The notes under the pieces: model-generated
The model's database searches: none
What the model was told of the DNA's origin: nothing
The model's input: only the letters and a program-made list of their open reading frames with translations
Assembly (NCBI RefSeq): GCF_008710135.1
Contig: NZ_VYKK01000021.1
Location: 58,257-122,256, forward strand
Direction: 5' to 3'
Source: Paenibacillus spiritus
GTDB lineage: Bacteria; Bacillota; Bacilli; Paenibacillales; Paenibacillaceae
DNA length: 64,000 bases
Made by a program: the position numbers and the translations under genes
Shown here: positions 17,773-26,691 of the stretch, piece after piece
Position numbering within the stretch: the first letter of the stretch is position 1
How the letters are laid out: every line of letters starts with the position of its first letter

Positions 17773-18450
17773 ATGAAAGTTACGAGTGCCGAATTTCGGA
17801 TCAGTGCCGTAGGGCCTGGCCAATACCCGGAAGACGGCCTGCCGGAGATCGCCCTTGCCGGGCGGTCGAACGTGGGCAAATCTTCCCTCATCAACCGGAT
17901 GATTAACCGCAAGAACTTGGCAAGAACCAGCTCCACACCGGGCAAGACGCAGCATATGAACTATTACTTGATCAATGAGAAGCTGTACCTCGTCGATTTT
18001 CCGGGTTACGGATACGCCAAGGTCTCCAAGACCCAGCGGGCCGCCTGGGGACGCATGGTCGAGAAGTATTTGAGCGAGCGGGAGACGCTGAAGCTGGTGC
18101 TGCTGGTCGTAGACCTTCGCCATCCGCCGTCCGCCGACGACAAGATGATGTTCGACTGGCTGAGACATTACAGCATTCCTTTCTGTGTGGTGGCCACCAA
18201 AGCCGACAAGATTCCGAAGACGCGCTGGCCCAAGCACATCAAGATTATGAAGGAAGCGCTGGGCGTTCTGCCGGGAGACCGCTTCCTGTCGTTCTCCTCG
18301 GAGCTGGGACTCGGCAAGGAGGAACTCTGGACGCTGATTCAGGAAGCGGCGCTTTCTCCGGAGAATGAGACGGAGCCGGCGGCGGACACAGGAACAGACA
18401 CAGGAACAGACACCCAGATGCAAGCGGAGACGGCCTCCGGCGAAGAATAA
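17773..18450 (+). CDS. engB: Ribosome biogenesis GTPase EngB/YsxC
   Basis: 225 residues, start ATG behind GGAAAGGAACC. A TrmE-Era-like GTPase that assists late assembly of the 50S subunit and is essential in B. subtilis. G1 is [11 protein letters not shown] (about 30-40), then the STPGKTQ switch (G2), [10 protein letters not shown] (G3), TKADKI (G4) and FSSELG (G5). The last 25 residues are an acidic extension with a threefold 12-base repeat giving [11 protein letters not shown]. Position after lonA is the same as in B. subtilis. Confidence 0.96.
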   Translation: MKVTSAEFRISAVGPGQYPEDGLPEIALAGRSNVGKSSLINRMINRKNLARTSSTPGKTQHMNYYLINEKLYLVDFPGYGYAKVSKTQRAAWGRMVEKYLSERETLKLVLLVVDLRHPPSADDKMMFDWLRHYSIPFCVVATKADKIPKTRWPKHIKIMKEALGVLPGDRFLSFSSELGLGKEELWTLIQEAALSPENETEPAADTGTDTGTDTQMQAETASGEE

Positions 18451-18483
18451 GCCGGCGGTCCCCGCAGGGACAACGAAGAGAAG

Positions 18484-18518
18484 AGCAGTCCTTCTTACGG
18501 GAAGGATTGCTTTTTTTT
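18484..18518 (+). terminator. Rho-independent terminator after engB
   Basis: GCAGTCCTTC pairs with GAAGGATTGC (one G-T pair) around a short loop, followed by eight T. It closes the lonA-engB unit before the hemA promoter. Confidence 0.92.
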
Positions 18519-18533
18519 GCGGGAATTCCCCAG

Positions 18534-18562
18534 TTTATAATGATTCTAATTTCATATATAAT
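18534..18562 (+). promoter_or_regulatory. hemA promoter with PerR box
   Basis: TTTATA and a perfect TATAAT (18557-18562) are 17 bases apart. TTATAATGATTCTAA at 18535-18549 matches the PerR consensus TTATAATnATTATAA at 13 of 14 positions and covers the -35 element. hemA is a known PerR target in B. subtilis. The leader is about 155 bases and contains a weak hairpin (ACGATG/CATCGT, 18632-18649) followed by TTTTTT, which could attenuate. Confidence 0.75.
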
Positions 18563-18726
18563 TCAAAAAGAGGACAAAGTTGCGGGATATTCATGTGATA
18601 TACTTAACATGACCTTTTACAAATTGACAGACGATGATCAATACATCGTTTTTTGGTTTATAATAAAGCATTGAATTCGTTCCAGCGGCAATGAATTCAT
18701 ACTGGATCAGGAAGGTGAACTTGCAC

Positions 18727-20103
18727 ATGCACATTGTCGTCGTTGGCCTGAATTACCGTACGGCGCCCGTGGAGATTAGAGAACAGTTCGCTTTTGCGGA
18801 TCAGGAACTTCCGGCGGCGCTCCGCCAGCTGATGGGTGTCAAGAGCGTACTGGAAGGTGTCATTGTGGCGACCTGCAACCGTACGGAAATTTATGTGGTG
18901 GTCGACCGACTGCATATGTGCGGATACTTTATCCGCAGCTTTATTGAGCAGTGGTTCGGCGTCAAGAGCGAGCAGTTCGCCCAACATATGTATATTTATG
19001 AAGACGACCGCGCCGTCGAGCATCTGCTGCGGGTGACCTGCGGACTGGACTCGATGGTGATTGGAGAGACCCAGATTCTTGGACAGGTGCGCAGCGCGTT
19101 CCTGAAGGCCCAGGAGGAGAAGGCGACCGCTTCCTGGTTCAACCGGCTGTTCAAGCAGGCGGTGACGCTCGGCAAACGGGCCCACAGCGAGACGTCGATC
19201 GGCGAGAGCGCCGTATCGGTCAGCTATGCGGCTACCGAGCTGGGCAAGCGGATCTTCGGTTCCTTCTCCGGCAAGAAAGCTCTCATCCTTGGAGCGGGCA
19301 AAATGAGCGAACTTACGATCAAGCATCTCTACGCGGGAGGCGCCGCCGAAGTGGTCGTCGCCAACCGGACGCTTGCCCGGGCGGCGGAACTGGCCGGGAA
19401 GTTCAACGGCCGGCCCTGCACGATGGAGCAGGGATTCGAGTACCTGCGCGAAGCCGATATTGTCATCAGCTCCACAGGAGCGGAAGGGTATGTGCTTCAT
19501 GCGGACCGGATTGCGGACATCATGAAGGGCCGTCCGGCACGGCCGCTGTTCATGATCGATATTGCGGTTCCCCGCGATATTGATCCGGCAGCGGGTGAAG
19601 TGCCCGGCGTCTTCCTGTATGATATCGACGATCTCGAAGGCATTGTCGAGAGCAATCTCGAGATGCGGCGGACCGAAGCGGTGAAGATCGAGCGCATGAT
19701 CGCCGAAGAGGCCGCCGACTTCCGGCATTGGCTGAAGACGCTCGGCGTACAGCCGGTGATCCGCGCGCTTCAGGATAAGGGCAACCATATCCATGAGGAG
19801 ACGATGAACAGCCTGTTCAACAAGCTGCCTGAACTGGACGAGCATCAGCGCAAGGTGATCCGGCGGCTGACCAAGAGCATTGTCAACCAGATGATGCATG
19901 AGCCGATCAATGCCATCAAGGAAATGTCGGGCGGCAAGCACGGCAATGAAGCGATTGATTATTTTACCCGAATCTTTGCGCTTGGAGAGCAGGACGGTTC
20001 CGAGGCTTCGGAAGAGAGCGACAGGGCCGCTGCGCTCCGCGCCCAAGGAACGGGTTCAGGCGCTGCGGCGCTGCCCGTTACTCTGGCGCCTGCCGGCCTG
20101 TAG
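18727..20103 (+). CDS. hemA: Glutamyl-tRNA reductase
   Basis: 458 residues from the ATG at 18727 (MHIVVVGLNYRTAPVEIRE, as in Bacillus HemA), nine bases after AGGAAGGTG; a TTG two codons earlier is an alternative. It reduces glutamyl-tRNA to glutamate-1-semialdehyde, the committed step of tetrapyrrole synthesis. Catalytic Cys50 is in VATCNRTEIY. The NADPH-binding domain shows LILGAGKMSELTIKHLYAGG (about 190-210). A helical dimerisation domain follows. The last 40 residues are an Ala/Ser/Gly-rich tail beyond the usual family end. First gene of the heme cluster, with a PerR-type promoter. Confidence 0.97.
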   Translation: MHIVVVGLNYRTAPVEIREQFAFADQELPAALRQLMGVKSVLEGVIVATCNRTEIYVVVDRLHMCGYFIRSFIEQWFGVKSEQFAQHMYIYEDDRAVEHLLRVTCGLDSMVIGETQILGQVRSAFLKAQEEKATASWFNRLFKQAVTLGKRAHSETSIGESAVSVSYAATELGKRIFGSFSGKKALILGAGKMSELTIKHLYAGGAAEVVVANRTLARAAELAGKFNGRPCTMEQGFEYLREADIVISSTGAEGYVLHADRIADIMKGRPARPLFMIDIAVPRDIDPAAGEVPGVFLYDIDDLEGIVESNLEMRRTEAVKIERMIAEEAADFRHWLKTLGVQPVIRALQDKGNHIHEETMNSLFNKLPELDEHQRKVIRRLTKSIVNQMMHEPINAIKEMSGGKHGNEAIDYFTRIFALGEQDGSEASEESDRAAALRAQGTGSGAAALPVTLAPAGL

Positions 20104-20119
20104 GGCGGTGGGATGGCCA

Positions 20120-20944
20120 GTGACATTGAATGAAGTGTATGATACCGCGCTTACGGTGTATGCCCTGGGCCTGCTGTTTGTATTCACGGACTGCTTGAGA
20201 AGAAGCCCGGGCTTACAACGGGCGGGCGCAGGGCTTCTTGTTGTCACAGCGGTGTTTCAACTGACCGGCCTCGGCTATCGCTGGAAGGAGAACGGGGGAT
20301 TGCCGATCTACACGCCTTATGACTTCCTGTTCGGCTTCTCCACGGTGATTGTGTTCGTATCGCTGGCGCTTGCCTGGAGACGGCGCTCGGAATTCACGGT
20401 GCTGCTGCTGAGCGTGGCGGGCTACAGCGCTTTTCTGCTCAACCGGGTATGGCTGACGGCCGAAGATCATACGCTGCAGAGCTGGAGCGCCGTTCACGGC
20501 TGGCTGGCGGTACATATTATATTGGCCAATCTGAGCTTCGCGGCGCTGACGCTGGGAGCAGTCTTTGCTCTCATGTATCTCTTCCTGCATGCCCGGCTCA
20601 AGAAGAAACGCTGGGACGACCGCGTCCGCCGGCTGCCGAGCCTCGAACTGCTGGACCGTTATACGTACGGATCGGTGCTGGCCGGTACGCCGCTGCTGGC
20701 GGTGTCCCTGCTGGCGGCGGGGTTTTCGATCGTATCGGAAGGGCGTCTGCCGCTGCTGCGCGATCTCAAGGTGTGGACGACGCTGATCGGCTTCGGCGTT
20801 TTTGCGGCATACTTGCCGGTGAAGCGCAGAGGCCGGATCGGCGGCGTGGCGATGGCCCGCTGGGCGGCGGCCGGCTACGGCTTTATCATTTTGAATTTTC
20901 TGCTGAATTCCTGGTCGAATTTTCACCAGTGGGGCGGGGAGTGA
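20120..20944 (+). CDS. hemX: HemX/CcsA-like membrane protein
   Basis: 274 residues from a GTG at 20120; a TTG at 20126 is also possible and no strong ribosome site is seen. Eight hydrophobic segments are visible. The CcsA/CycZ family feature, histidines and tryptophans in the periplasmic part (SWSAVHGWLAVHIILANLSF, and SWSNFHQWGGE at the end), is present. In B. subtilis HemX follows hemA and lowers HemA level. Same position here, so the same negative role is likely. Confidence 0.88.
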   Translation: MTLNEVYDTALTVYALGLLFVFTDCLRRSPGLQRAGAGLLVVTAVFQLTGLGYRWKENGGLPIYTPYDFLFGFSTVIVFVSLALAWRRRSEFTVLLLSVAGYSAFLLNRVWLTAEDHTLQSWSAVHGWLAVHIILANLSFAALTLGAVFALMYLFLHARLKKKRWDDRVRRLPSLELLDRYTYGSVLAGTPLLAVSLLAAGFSIVSEGRLPLLRDLKVWTTLIGFGVFAAYLPVKRRGRIGGVAMARWAAAGYGFIILNFLLNSWSNFHQWGGE

Positions 20945-20948
20945 ACGC

Positions 20949-21602
20949 ATGGCGGTCTATTTGCCGATTATGTTGGACTGCCGGGGCCGGCGCTGTCTGG
21001 TCGTGGGAGGCGGAGCGGTCGCTGTCCGCAAAATCAGGAGCCTGCTGGAAGCGCAGGCTCTGGTGACGGTGGTAAGCCCCGCGCTTGCGCCGGGGCTGGA
21101 AGAGCTTGCCGCCGCGGGCGCCGTCGATTGGAGACGGCGCGCGTTCGCGCCGGGAGACACGGCGGGCGCCTGGCTGGTGTTCGCGGCGACCGGCGACCGG
21201 GAGGTCAACGCCGCGGCAGTCCGCGAGGCGAAGGCCGCGGGCATACCGGTCAGCGCCGCGGACGATCCGGAAGCGGGCGATTTCATCAGCCCGGCGGTGG
21301 TGCGGCGCGGCCGTCTGACGGTCGCGGTGTCCACTTCGGGAGCCGGGCCGGGAGCCGCGGCGGGCATCGCCGCCGCGCTGGAGGACTTTCTGGGCGAGGG
21401 CTACGAGCCCTACCTCGACTGGCTGCACCGGATGCGAAGCGAGATCAAGCGCCGGGAGCCGCGGCCGGAAATCCGGCGGAAGCTGCTGCGAAAGCTGGCT
21501 TCACCGGAAGAATTTGAAGCGTTCCAAGGAAGAGACTGGATGGCAGAAGAGTGGAGTCCGGAGCGGATTGAGGCCTGGATGACCGAGAATCGGGAGGAAT
21601 AG
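20949..21602 (+). CDS. sirC: Precorrin-2 dehydrogenase (siroheme branch)
   Basis: 217 residues behind GGGGAGTG, four bases after hemX. A Rossmann NAD site opens the protein: [20 protein letters not shown], then [30 protein letters not shown] marks the second conserved region of the CysG N-terminal / Met8 family. It oxidises precorrin-2 to sirohydrochlorin. Together with the CobA domain encoded two genes on, it adds a siroheme branch to the heme cluster; B. subtilis keeps these genes elsewhere (yln cluster). A separate chelatase is not in the window. Very GC-rich locally. Confidence 0.9.
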   Translation: MAVYLPIMLDCRGRRCLVVGGGAVAVRKIRSLLEAQALVTVVSPALAPGLEELAAAGAVDWRRRAFAPGDTAGAWLVFAATGDREVNAAAVREAKAAGIPVSAADDPEAGDFISPAVVRRGRLTVAVSTSGAGPGAAAGIAAALEDFLGEGYEPYLDWLHRMRSEIKRREPRPEIRRKLLRKLASPEEFEAFQGRDWMAEEWSPERIEAWMTENREE

Positions 21603-21603
21603 C

Positions 21604-22545
21604 ATGCGCAAGATTGTGGTAGGCAGCAGACAAAGCGCGCTCGCGCTGACACAGACGGGCCAGGTCATTGCCGATCTGGAACGGCTGGCCGCCGAGCACG
21701 GAATGGAAGTGGCTTTTGAAGTTCACAAGATCATAACCAAGGGCGACCGCATTCTGGATGTAACGCTGTCCAAGGTGGGAGGCAAGGGCTTGTTCGTCAA
21801 AGAGATTGAACAGGCGATGCTGGATGGCAGAATCGATATGGCGGTCCACAGCATGAAGGATATGCCGTCCGAGCTGCCGGAGGGGCTGATGAACGGGGCG
21901 GTGCCCAGGCGCGTCGACCCCCGGGATTGTCTGATCTCCCGGGATGGGCTGACACTTGAGCAGCTTCCTTCCGGAGCGCGGGTTGGCACCAGCAGTCTGC
22001 GCCGGTCGAGCCAGCTTGCCTCGCTGCGGCCGGATCTGCGGATCGAGCCGGTCCGGGGCAATATCGACTCCCGGCTGGGCAAGCTGGCCAGCGGAGAATA
22101 CGACGCCATCGTCCTGGCCGCCGCCGGTCTGCACCGGATGGGGTGGCTCGACCGAGTGACGGAATATTTGGCTCCGTCGCTCTGCATCCCGGCCGTCGGC
22201 CAGGGTTCGCTCGGCATCGAGTGCCGGCAAGACGACGCCGAGCTGCGGAAGCTGCTTGCGCTCTATAACGATCCGGCAACGGCGGTCACGGTAGAAGCGG
22301 AGCGCGCTTTCCTGGGCGCGTTGAACGGCGGCTGTCAGGTGCCGATCGGCGCGCATGCGGTGCTGGAGAAGACGGGTGCGGCGGGCGGAAGCATGACGCT
22401 GACCGGGATGGTTGGCACGCCCAACGGAGGAACCATTCTGAGAGAAAGCCGCATCGGGGATGATCCGGTACGGCTGGGACTAGAGGTGGCGGCGGCGCTT
22501 AGAGCGCAGGGAGCGGAAGCGATTCTGGCAGAAGCAAGGGGATGA
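21604..22545 (+). CDS. hemC: Porphobilinogen deaminase (hydroxymethylbilane synthase)
   Basis: 313 residues, ATG two bases after the sirC stop, behind CGGGAGGAAT. It joins four porphobilinogen units into hydroxymethylbilane. Family blocks are [27 protein letters not shown], the substrate arginines in [11 protein letters not shown], and [13 protein letters not shown], whose Cys near 244 carries the dipyrromethane cofactor. Tightly packed between sirC and cobA-hemD. Confidence 0.97.
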   Translation: MRKIVVGSRQSALALTQTGQVIADLERLAAEHGMEVAFEVHKIITKGDRILDVTLSKVGGKGLFVKEIEQAMLDGRIDMAVHSMKDMPSELPEGLMNGAVPRRVDPRDCLISRDGLTLEQLPSGARVGTSSLRRSSQLASLRPDLRIEPVRGNIDSRLGKLASGEYDAIVLAAAGLHRMGWLDRVTEYLAPSLCIPAVGQGSLGIECRQDDAELRKLLALYNDPATAVTVEAERAFLGALNGGCQVPIGAHAVLEKTGAAGGSMTLTGMVGTPNGGTILRESRIGDDPVRLGLEVAAALRAQGAEAILAEARG

Positions 22546-22551
22546 GAGAAG

Positions 22552-24099
22552 ATGACGGGACGAGTCTATCTGGTGGGAGCGGGGCCCGGGGATGCCCGGC
22601 TGATTACGTTGAAAGGGCTGGACTGCATTCGGAAGAGCGACGTGCTGGTCTATGACCGTCTGGCCAGCCCCAGACTGCTGAAATGGATGAAGCCCGGCGG
22701 AGAGAAAATCTATGTCGGCAAAACGACCAACCGGCACACGATGAAGCAGGAGGAGATCAACCGCCTGCTCGTGGAGCTGGCGCTTCAGGGCAAGACGGTG
22801 ACCCGGCTGAAGGGCGGGGACCCGACCATCTTCGGCCGGGTGGGCGAAGAAGCCGAGCTGCTCCGGCAGCACGGGGTGCCTTACGAAATCGTGCCGGGCG
22901 TTACTTCGGCGATCGCGGTGCCGGCCTATGCCGGCATTCCGGTGACGCACCGGGATTATGCGTCGTCCTTGTCGATTATCACCGGCCACGAAAGCCCGGA
23001 CAAGCTGGACCAGGCCATCCATTGGGATAAGCTGACGCAGGCGACGGGAACGCTGATCTTCATGATGGGTGTAGCCAAGATCGGCTACATCAGTTCCAAT
23101 CTGATCAAGCACGGCCGCCCGCCGGAGACGCCGGTGGCGCTTGTGCGCTGGGGCACCCGCGCTGAGCAGGAGACGCTTGTAGGCACGCTGGCCGATATTG
23201 AGGCCAAGGTGACGGCGTTGAACTTCCAGTCGCCGGCCGTGATTGTGGTCGGTGAAGTGGTCGGCCAGCGCGAGAAGCTGCAATGGGCGGAAGCGCTGCC
23301 GCTCTTCGGCAGACGGATTCTGGTGACCCGTTCTCGGTCCCAGGCGAGCGAACTGGTGGAGCGGATTGAAGAGCTTGGCGGGGAGCCTTACGAATTTCCG
23401 GTCATCGAGACGGTGCCGCCGCGCAGCGAAGAGCGGATTGCCGCTCTCCGCGAGGCGCTGTCCGCGCTTCATACCTATGACTGGGTCTTCTTCACAAGTG
23501 TGAACGGCGTAGAGTTCTTCTTCCGCCATCTGGCCGAGCTGCGGGTGGATGTGCGCGGGCTTGCCCGCGCCCGCATCGCGGCGGTCGGCCCGGCAACGGC
23601 GGCGGCGCTGGCGGAGCGCGGCCTGCTGGCCGAGGAGCTTCCGGGGCGTTTTCAGGCCGAAGGGCTCCTGGAGACATTCGGCCCGGACCTCGTGCCGGGA
23701 CAGAAGGTTCTGCTCCCGCGCGGCGATCTGGCCCGGAACTGGCTGCCCGAGAAGCTGGCCGAGCTCGGACTCTCCGTTACGGAGGCGCAGACCTATGAGA
23801 CCGTTCCGGTTGCGGAAGACGACGAGGAGCTAAGGAAGCTGCTGCAGGAGGGGGGCATTCATGCCGTGACCTTCACCAGTTCTTCGACGGTGCGCAATCT
23901 GCTGGAGGCGCTGCGCGGCATGGGGTTCGAGGAACCGGCGCGCGCGCTGGACGGCGCAGCGGTCGCCTGCATCGGTCCGGTGACGGCCGCAACCGCCGAG
24001 GAGGCGGGGCTCTCGCCGAAGCTGCTCGCGAAGGAAGCGACGATTGTCTCGCTTGTGGAGGAGCTGTGCCGCTGGAATGCCGAGACGCGGAAGCCGTGA
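22552..24099 (+). CDS. cobA-hemD: Fused uroporphyrinogen-III C-methyltransferase / uroporphyrinogen-III synthase
   Basis: 515 residues. Residues 1-250 are a complete SUMT: VYLVGAGPGDARLITLKG near the start, TRLKGGDPTIFGRVGEEAE, and VPGVTSAIAVPAYAGIPVTH. Residues about 262-515 are a HemD domain: ILVTRSRSQASELVERIEEL, DWVFFTSVNGVEFFF, VTFTSSSTVRNLLEAL. The fusion closes the linear tetrapyrrole to uroporphyrinogen III and methylates it toward precorrin-2, so it sits on the heme/siroheme branch point. Starts ATG after GGGGATGAGAAG, six bases past hemC. Similar fusions are known in other Firmicutes. Confidence 0.95.
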   Translation: MTGRVYLVGAGPGDARLITLKGLDCIRKSDVLVYDRLASPRLLKWMKPGGEKIYVGKTTNRHTMKQEEINRLLVELALQGKTVTRLKGGDPTIFGRVGEEAELLRQHGVPYEIVPGVTSAIAVPAYAGIPVTHRDYASSLSIITGHESPDKLDQAIHWDKLTQATGTLIFMMGVAKIGYISSNLIKHGRPPETPVALVRWGTRAEQETLVGTLADIEAKVTALNFQSPAVIVVGEVVGQREKLQWAEALPLFGRRILVTRSRSQASELVERIEELGGEPYEFPVIETVPPRSEERIAALREALSALHTYDWVFFTSVNGVEFFFRHLAELRVDVRGLARARIAAVGPATAAALAERGLLAEELPGRFQAEGLLETFGPDLVPGQKVLLPRGDLARNWLPEKLAELGLSVTEAQTYETVPVAEDDEELRKLLQEGGIHAVTFTSSSTVRNLLEALRGMGFEEPARALDGAAVACIGPVTAATAEEAGLSPKLLAKEATIVSLVEELCRWNAETRKP

Positions 24100-24122
24100 A
24101 TGCTTAAAGGAATACCGGATAA

Positions 24123-24165
24123 GGCAAAGGGATTTTTGCGGCTGGACTGCAAAAATCCCTTTGCC
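24123..24165 (+). terminator. Perfect 17-bp inverted repeat after cobA-hemD
   Basis: GGCAAAGGGATTTTTGC and its exact complement, nine-base loop, with no T tract beyond GCTTCT. Most likely the end of the hemA...hemD message, either as an intrinsic terminator using the Ts in its stem or as an mRNA-stabilising hairpin. Confidence 0.6.
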
Positions 24166-24214
24166 GCTTCTGCAGACAGCCGGCGTCGTCACATTCTCTC
24201 GGAAACCGATCCGC

Positions 24215-24264
24215 TTGTGAACCGGAACCGGAACATGCTACAATACAAGAACAAATGTTCTTGT
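24215..24264 (+). promoter_or_regulatory. Promoter with LexA (SOS)-like operator
   Basis: TTGTGA and TACAAT (24239-24244) are 18 bases apart. GAACAAATGTTC (24249-24260) matches the Gram-positive LexA core GAACRNRYGTTC at all positions and lies over the expected start site. It is part of a 20-bp palindrome (24245-24264). The flanking bases are A/T rather than the C/G of the strongest sites. Confidence 0.6.
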
Positions 24265-24278
24265 CCGGGAGGGCGGAT

Positions 24279-25265
24279 ATGCCGAGAATATATGAACACA
24301 TGAACGTCAAGACCGGCATGACTCCGGTGAAGGAAGAGCGAATGCCGTTTGGCTGGTCCATCAATCCGTACCGCGGCTGCGCGCACGGGTGCAGCTTCTG
24401 CTTTGCCCGGGGATTTCAGCATTTTATGAATCTCGGCGCGGACGATGAATTTCAGAATCACATCCTGCTGAAGACGAACGCTCCCGAGGCGCTGGAGGCA
24501 CAGCTTGCCAAGCTCGCGGTGCGTCATCGCTACGATCTCGGCGAGATGCGGCGGCGGCTCGGCCAGGTCATGATTGGAACCGTAACGGACCCGTACCAGC
24601 CGGTCGAGGGCCGAATGAAGCTGACCCGCCGCTGTCTGGAGGTGCTGGCCCGCTACGGCGTAGGCGCTTCGGTCACGACGCGCTCGCCGCTGATTCTGCG
24701 CGATCTCGACCTGCTGCGCCGGATGGACGGGGTCTCCGTCAACATCAGTATGAACACCTTGGATGCGAAGCTGACGCGGAGGCTGGAGCCGGAAGCGCCT
24801 CTCCCGGCCAAGCGCCTGGAGACGCTGAAGGCTCTCAGCGAAGCGGGTATTCGCACAAGCGTGTTCATCGCGCCGATCCTTCCCTTGCTGACCGACGGTC
24901 CGGAGGATCTGGAGGAGCTGTTCGCAGCCGCCGCGGAGCGGGGAGCCGGGTCTTTCATGACCTCGGTTCTGCGGCTGTCTCCGGAGGTCAAGCGCGGGTA
25001 TTTCCGGTCGCTGGCTGAACACTATCCGGACCGGTTGAACGGGTACCGGGAGCTGTATGCCGGCGGCGCCTACGCTTCCGATGAATACCGGGAGAAGCTG
25101 CGCCGCCTGACCGATGAGCTGAGCCGGAAGTACACGCCGTCTGCGCCGCTCTACAAGCCGGCGGAAGCAGAGGAAGCGCCTTCCGGTATCCGGCCGGGCT
25201 CCCCGGCTCCCGGAGAAGCCTGCGGCGAGCCGGCTTATCCGCCGGAGCAGCTCTCTTTCTTCTGA
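24279..25265 (+). CDS. Radical SAM protein, Rv2578c / SplB-like family
   Basis: 328 residues from the ATG at 24279 behind GGGAGGG. The radical SAM cluster is C34-x3-C38-x2-C41 in YRGCAHGCSFCFARG, the CxxxCxxC form seen in the Rv2578c family and spore photoproduct lyase relatives. TVTDPYQPVEGRMKLTRRCL, then ARYGVGASVTTRSP, are family blocks. A C-terminal tail after about 290 is variable. The substrate of this family is not established. The SOS-like operator upstream suggests a DNA-damage role. It separates hemD from hemB and is not a tetrapyrrole gene as far as can be told. Confidence 0.88.
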   Translation: MPRIYEHMNVKTGMTPVKEERMPFGWSINPYRGCAHGCSFCFARGFQHFMNLGADDEFQNHILLKTNAPEALEAQLAKLAVRHRYDLGEMRRRLGQVMIGTVTDPYQPVEGRMKLTRRCLEVLARYGVGASVTTRSPLILRDLDLLRRMDGVSVNISMNTLDAKLTRRLEPEAPLPAKRLETLKALSEAGIRTSVFIAPILPLLTDGPEDLEELFAAAAERGAGSFMTSVLRLSPEVKRGYFRSLAEHYPDRLNGYRELYAGGAYASDEYREKLRRLTDELSRKYTPSAPLYKPAEAEEAPSGIRPGSPAPGEACGEPAYPPEQLSFF

Positions 25266-25387
25266 CCGGGACAGCGTAGACGTCTGGCCGGCCGCCCGGC
25301 TTTTGCCGGAGACCGGTCTGGAGTAGAATAAGAGGGAGTGGACAGCTTGGTAACGGCAGAGACTTTTCCGAAACGGAGGGTTGAAGG

Positions 25388-26374
25388 ATGAAGAAGCGGA
25401 AATTGGGCGCATCCGGGCTGGAGGTATCCGCCCTGGGGCTCGGCTGCATGGGCATGTCGGATTTCTACGGAAGCCGGAATGACGAAGAATCGATTCGGAC
25501 CATCCATCTGGCGCTGGACCGGGGATTGAACTTTCTCGATACGGCGGACATGTACGGCGTAGGCCGGAATGAGGAGCTGGTCGGCCGAGCCATCAGAGGA
25601 CGGCGGGGCGACGTCGTGCTGGCCACAAAATTCGGCAATGTGAGGGCGGAAGACGGCACTCCCCTGGGCGTGTGCGGGCGTCCGGAATATGTGAAGAAGG
25701 CTTGCGACGACAGTCTGCGCCGTCTCGGCGTGGATTACATCGACCTCTATTACCAGCACCGGGTGGACCCGGATACGCCGATTGAAGAGACGGTCGGAGC
25801 GATGGCCGATCTGGTCCGGGCGGGCAAGGTCCGCTGCCTCGGTCTGTCGGAGGCGTCGGCCGATACCATCGGACGTGCGCTCGGCGTCCATCCGATTGCG
25901 GCGCTGCAGACGGAATATTCACTCTGGAGCCGGGATGTCGAAGACCGGATTCTGCCTTTTTGCCGTGAGCATGGGGTGAGTTTCGTTGCTTACAGCCCGC
26001 TGGGCCGCGGTTTCCTGACCGGGCAGATCAAGTCGTTCGAGGATCTGGAGCCGGATGACTACCGGCGGATGTCGCCCCGCTTCCAGGGCGAGAATTTCAT
26101 CAAGAATCTCGAACTGGTCGAGCGCATCCACGAGATTGCACGCGAGAAGGGCTGCTCGTCTTCCCAGCTGGCGCTGGCCTGGCTGCTGTCGCGCGGCGAG
26201 GATGTCGTGCCGATTCCCGGAACGAAGCGCCGCCGCTATCTGGAGGAGAATCTGGAAGCCCTCGATGTGCTTCTCACTCCCGAAGAGCTGCTCCGGATTG
26301 AGGAGGCGGCGCCTCAGGGCTTTGCCTCGGGCGAACGCTATCCCCAGGCTTCAATGAAGCTGTTGAACCAGTAA
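25388..26374 (+). CDS. Aldo/keto reductase
   Basis: 328 residues behind CGGAGGG. Family markers: [13 protein letters not shown] (about 18-30), [20 protein letters not shown] holding the catalytic Asp and Tyr, ATKFG with the catalytic Lys, and [20 protein letters not shown] near the end for the cofactor. The GCMGMS start places it near the AKR13 / YajO-type NADPH reductases; the substrate cannot be read from the sequence. Own ribosome site, 122 bases after the radical SAM gene, so they may be transcribed together. Confidence 0.92.
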   Translation: MKKRKLGASGLEVSALGLGCMGMSDFYGSRNDEESIRTIHLALDRGLNFLDTADMYGVGRNEELVGRAIRGRRGDVVLATKFGNVRAEDGTPLGVCGRPEYVKKACDDSLRRLGVDYIDLYYQHRVDPDTPIEETVGAMADLVRAGKVRCLGLSEASADTIGRALGVHPIAALQTEYSLWSRDVEDRILPFCREHGVSFVAYSPLGRGFLTGQIKSFEDLEPDDYRRMSPRFQGENFIKNLELVERIHEIAREKGCSSSQLALAWLLSRGEDVVPIPGTKRRRYLEENLEALDVLLTPEELLRIEEAAPQGFASGERYPQASMKLLNQ

Positions 26375-26401
26375 GGCAGACCGCAGGGGCTGCGGCAAGC
26401 C

Positions 26402-26577
26402 GCAAGCACCTGAACCTGCAACAATCTTGAAACTTGCAGGTACCAGAGTCTGCAAGCACCAGAGCCTGCAAGCACCAGAGCCTGCAAGCACCTGAACCTG
26501 CAACGATCTGAAACTTGCAGGCACCAGAGTCTGCAAGCACCAGAGAGCCTGCAAGCACCAGAGTCTGCAAAGCGCCT
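26402..26577 (+). repeat. Compound tandem repeat with inverted elements
   Basis: An approximately 15-16-base word (GCAAGCACCAGAGCCT and variants with T for C) recurs about eight times. The whole block has a higher-order period of 82 bases: GCAAGCACCTGAACCTGCAA starts at 26402 and again at 26484. Each copy also contains AACTTGCAGG, the reverse complement of CCTGCAAG, so each can fold into hairpins. No spacers of unique sequence, hence not CRISPR. This fills most of the 317-base gap before hemB. Confidence 0.8.
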
Positions 26578-26587
26578 GAATCCGCCG

Positions 26588-26633
26588 CAAGAACCCGAAT
26601 CCGCAGCTGACTTGCCCTGCGGCGGGTTTCTTG
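26588..26633 (+). terminator. Probable terminator before hemB
   Basis: CAAGAACCCG...CCGCA pairs with TGCGG-CGGGTTTCTTG with small bulges. The T run inside the arm and TGTTTTG after it suggest an intrinsic terminator for the gene(s) upstream. Confidence 0.6.
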
Positions 26634-26691
26634 TGTTTTGCGCGGAATTGGGACAGTATAGAGAGTGCATAACGATTAGGAGGAACCTGAG

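Noticed and set aside
24100..24303. 67-codon frame directly after cobA-hemD
   Set aside because: It reads through the inverted repeat and the LexA-like promoter and has no ribosome site.
26274..26570. Minus-strand Leu/Cys/Gly-rich peptide across the repeat array
   Set aside because: The translation only reflects the repeat (LVLADSGACK-like units); no ribosome site and no conserved features.
26402..26577. CRISPR array
   Set aside because: Repeats are contiguous, about 16 bases, without unique spacers, and no cas genes are near.
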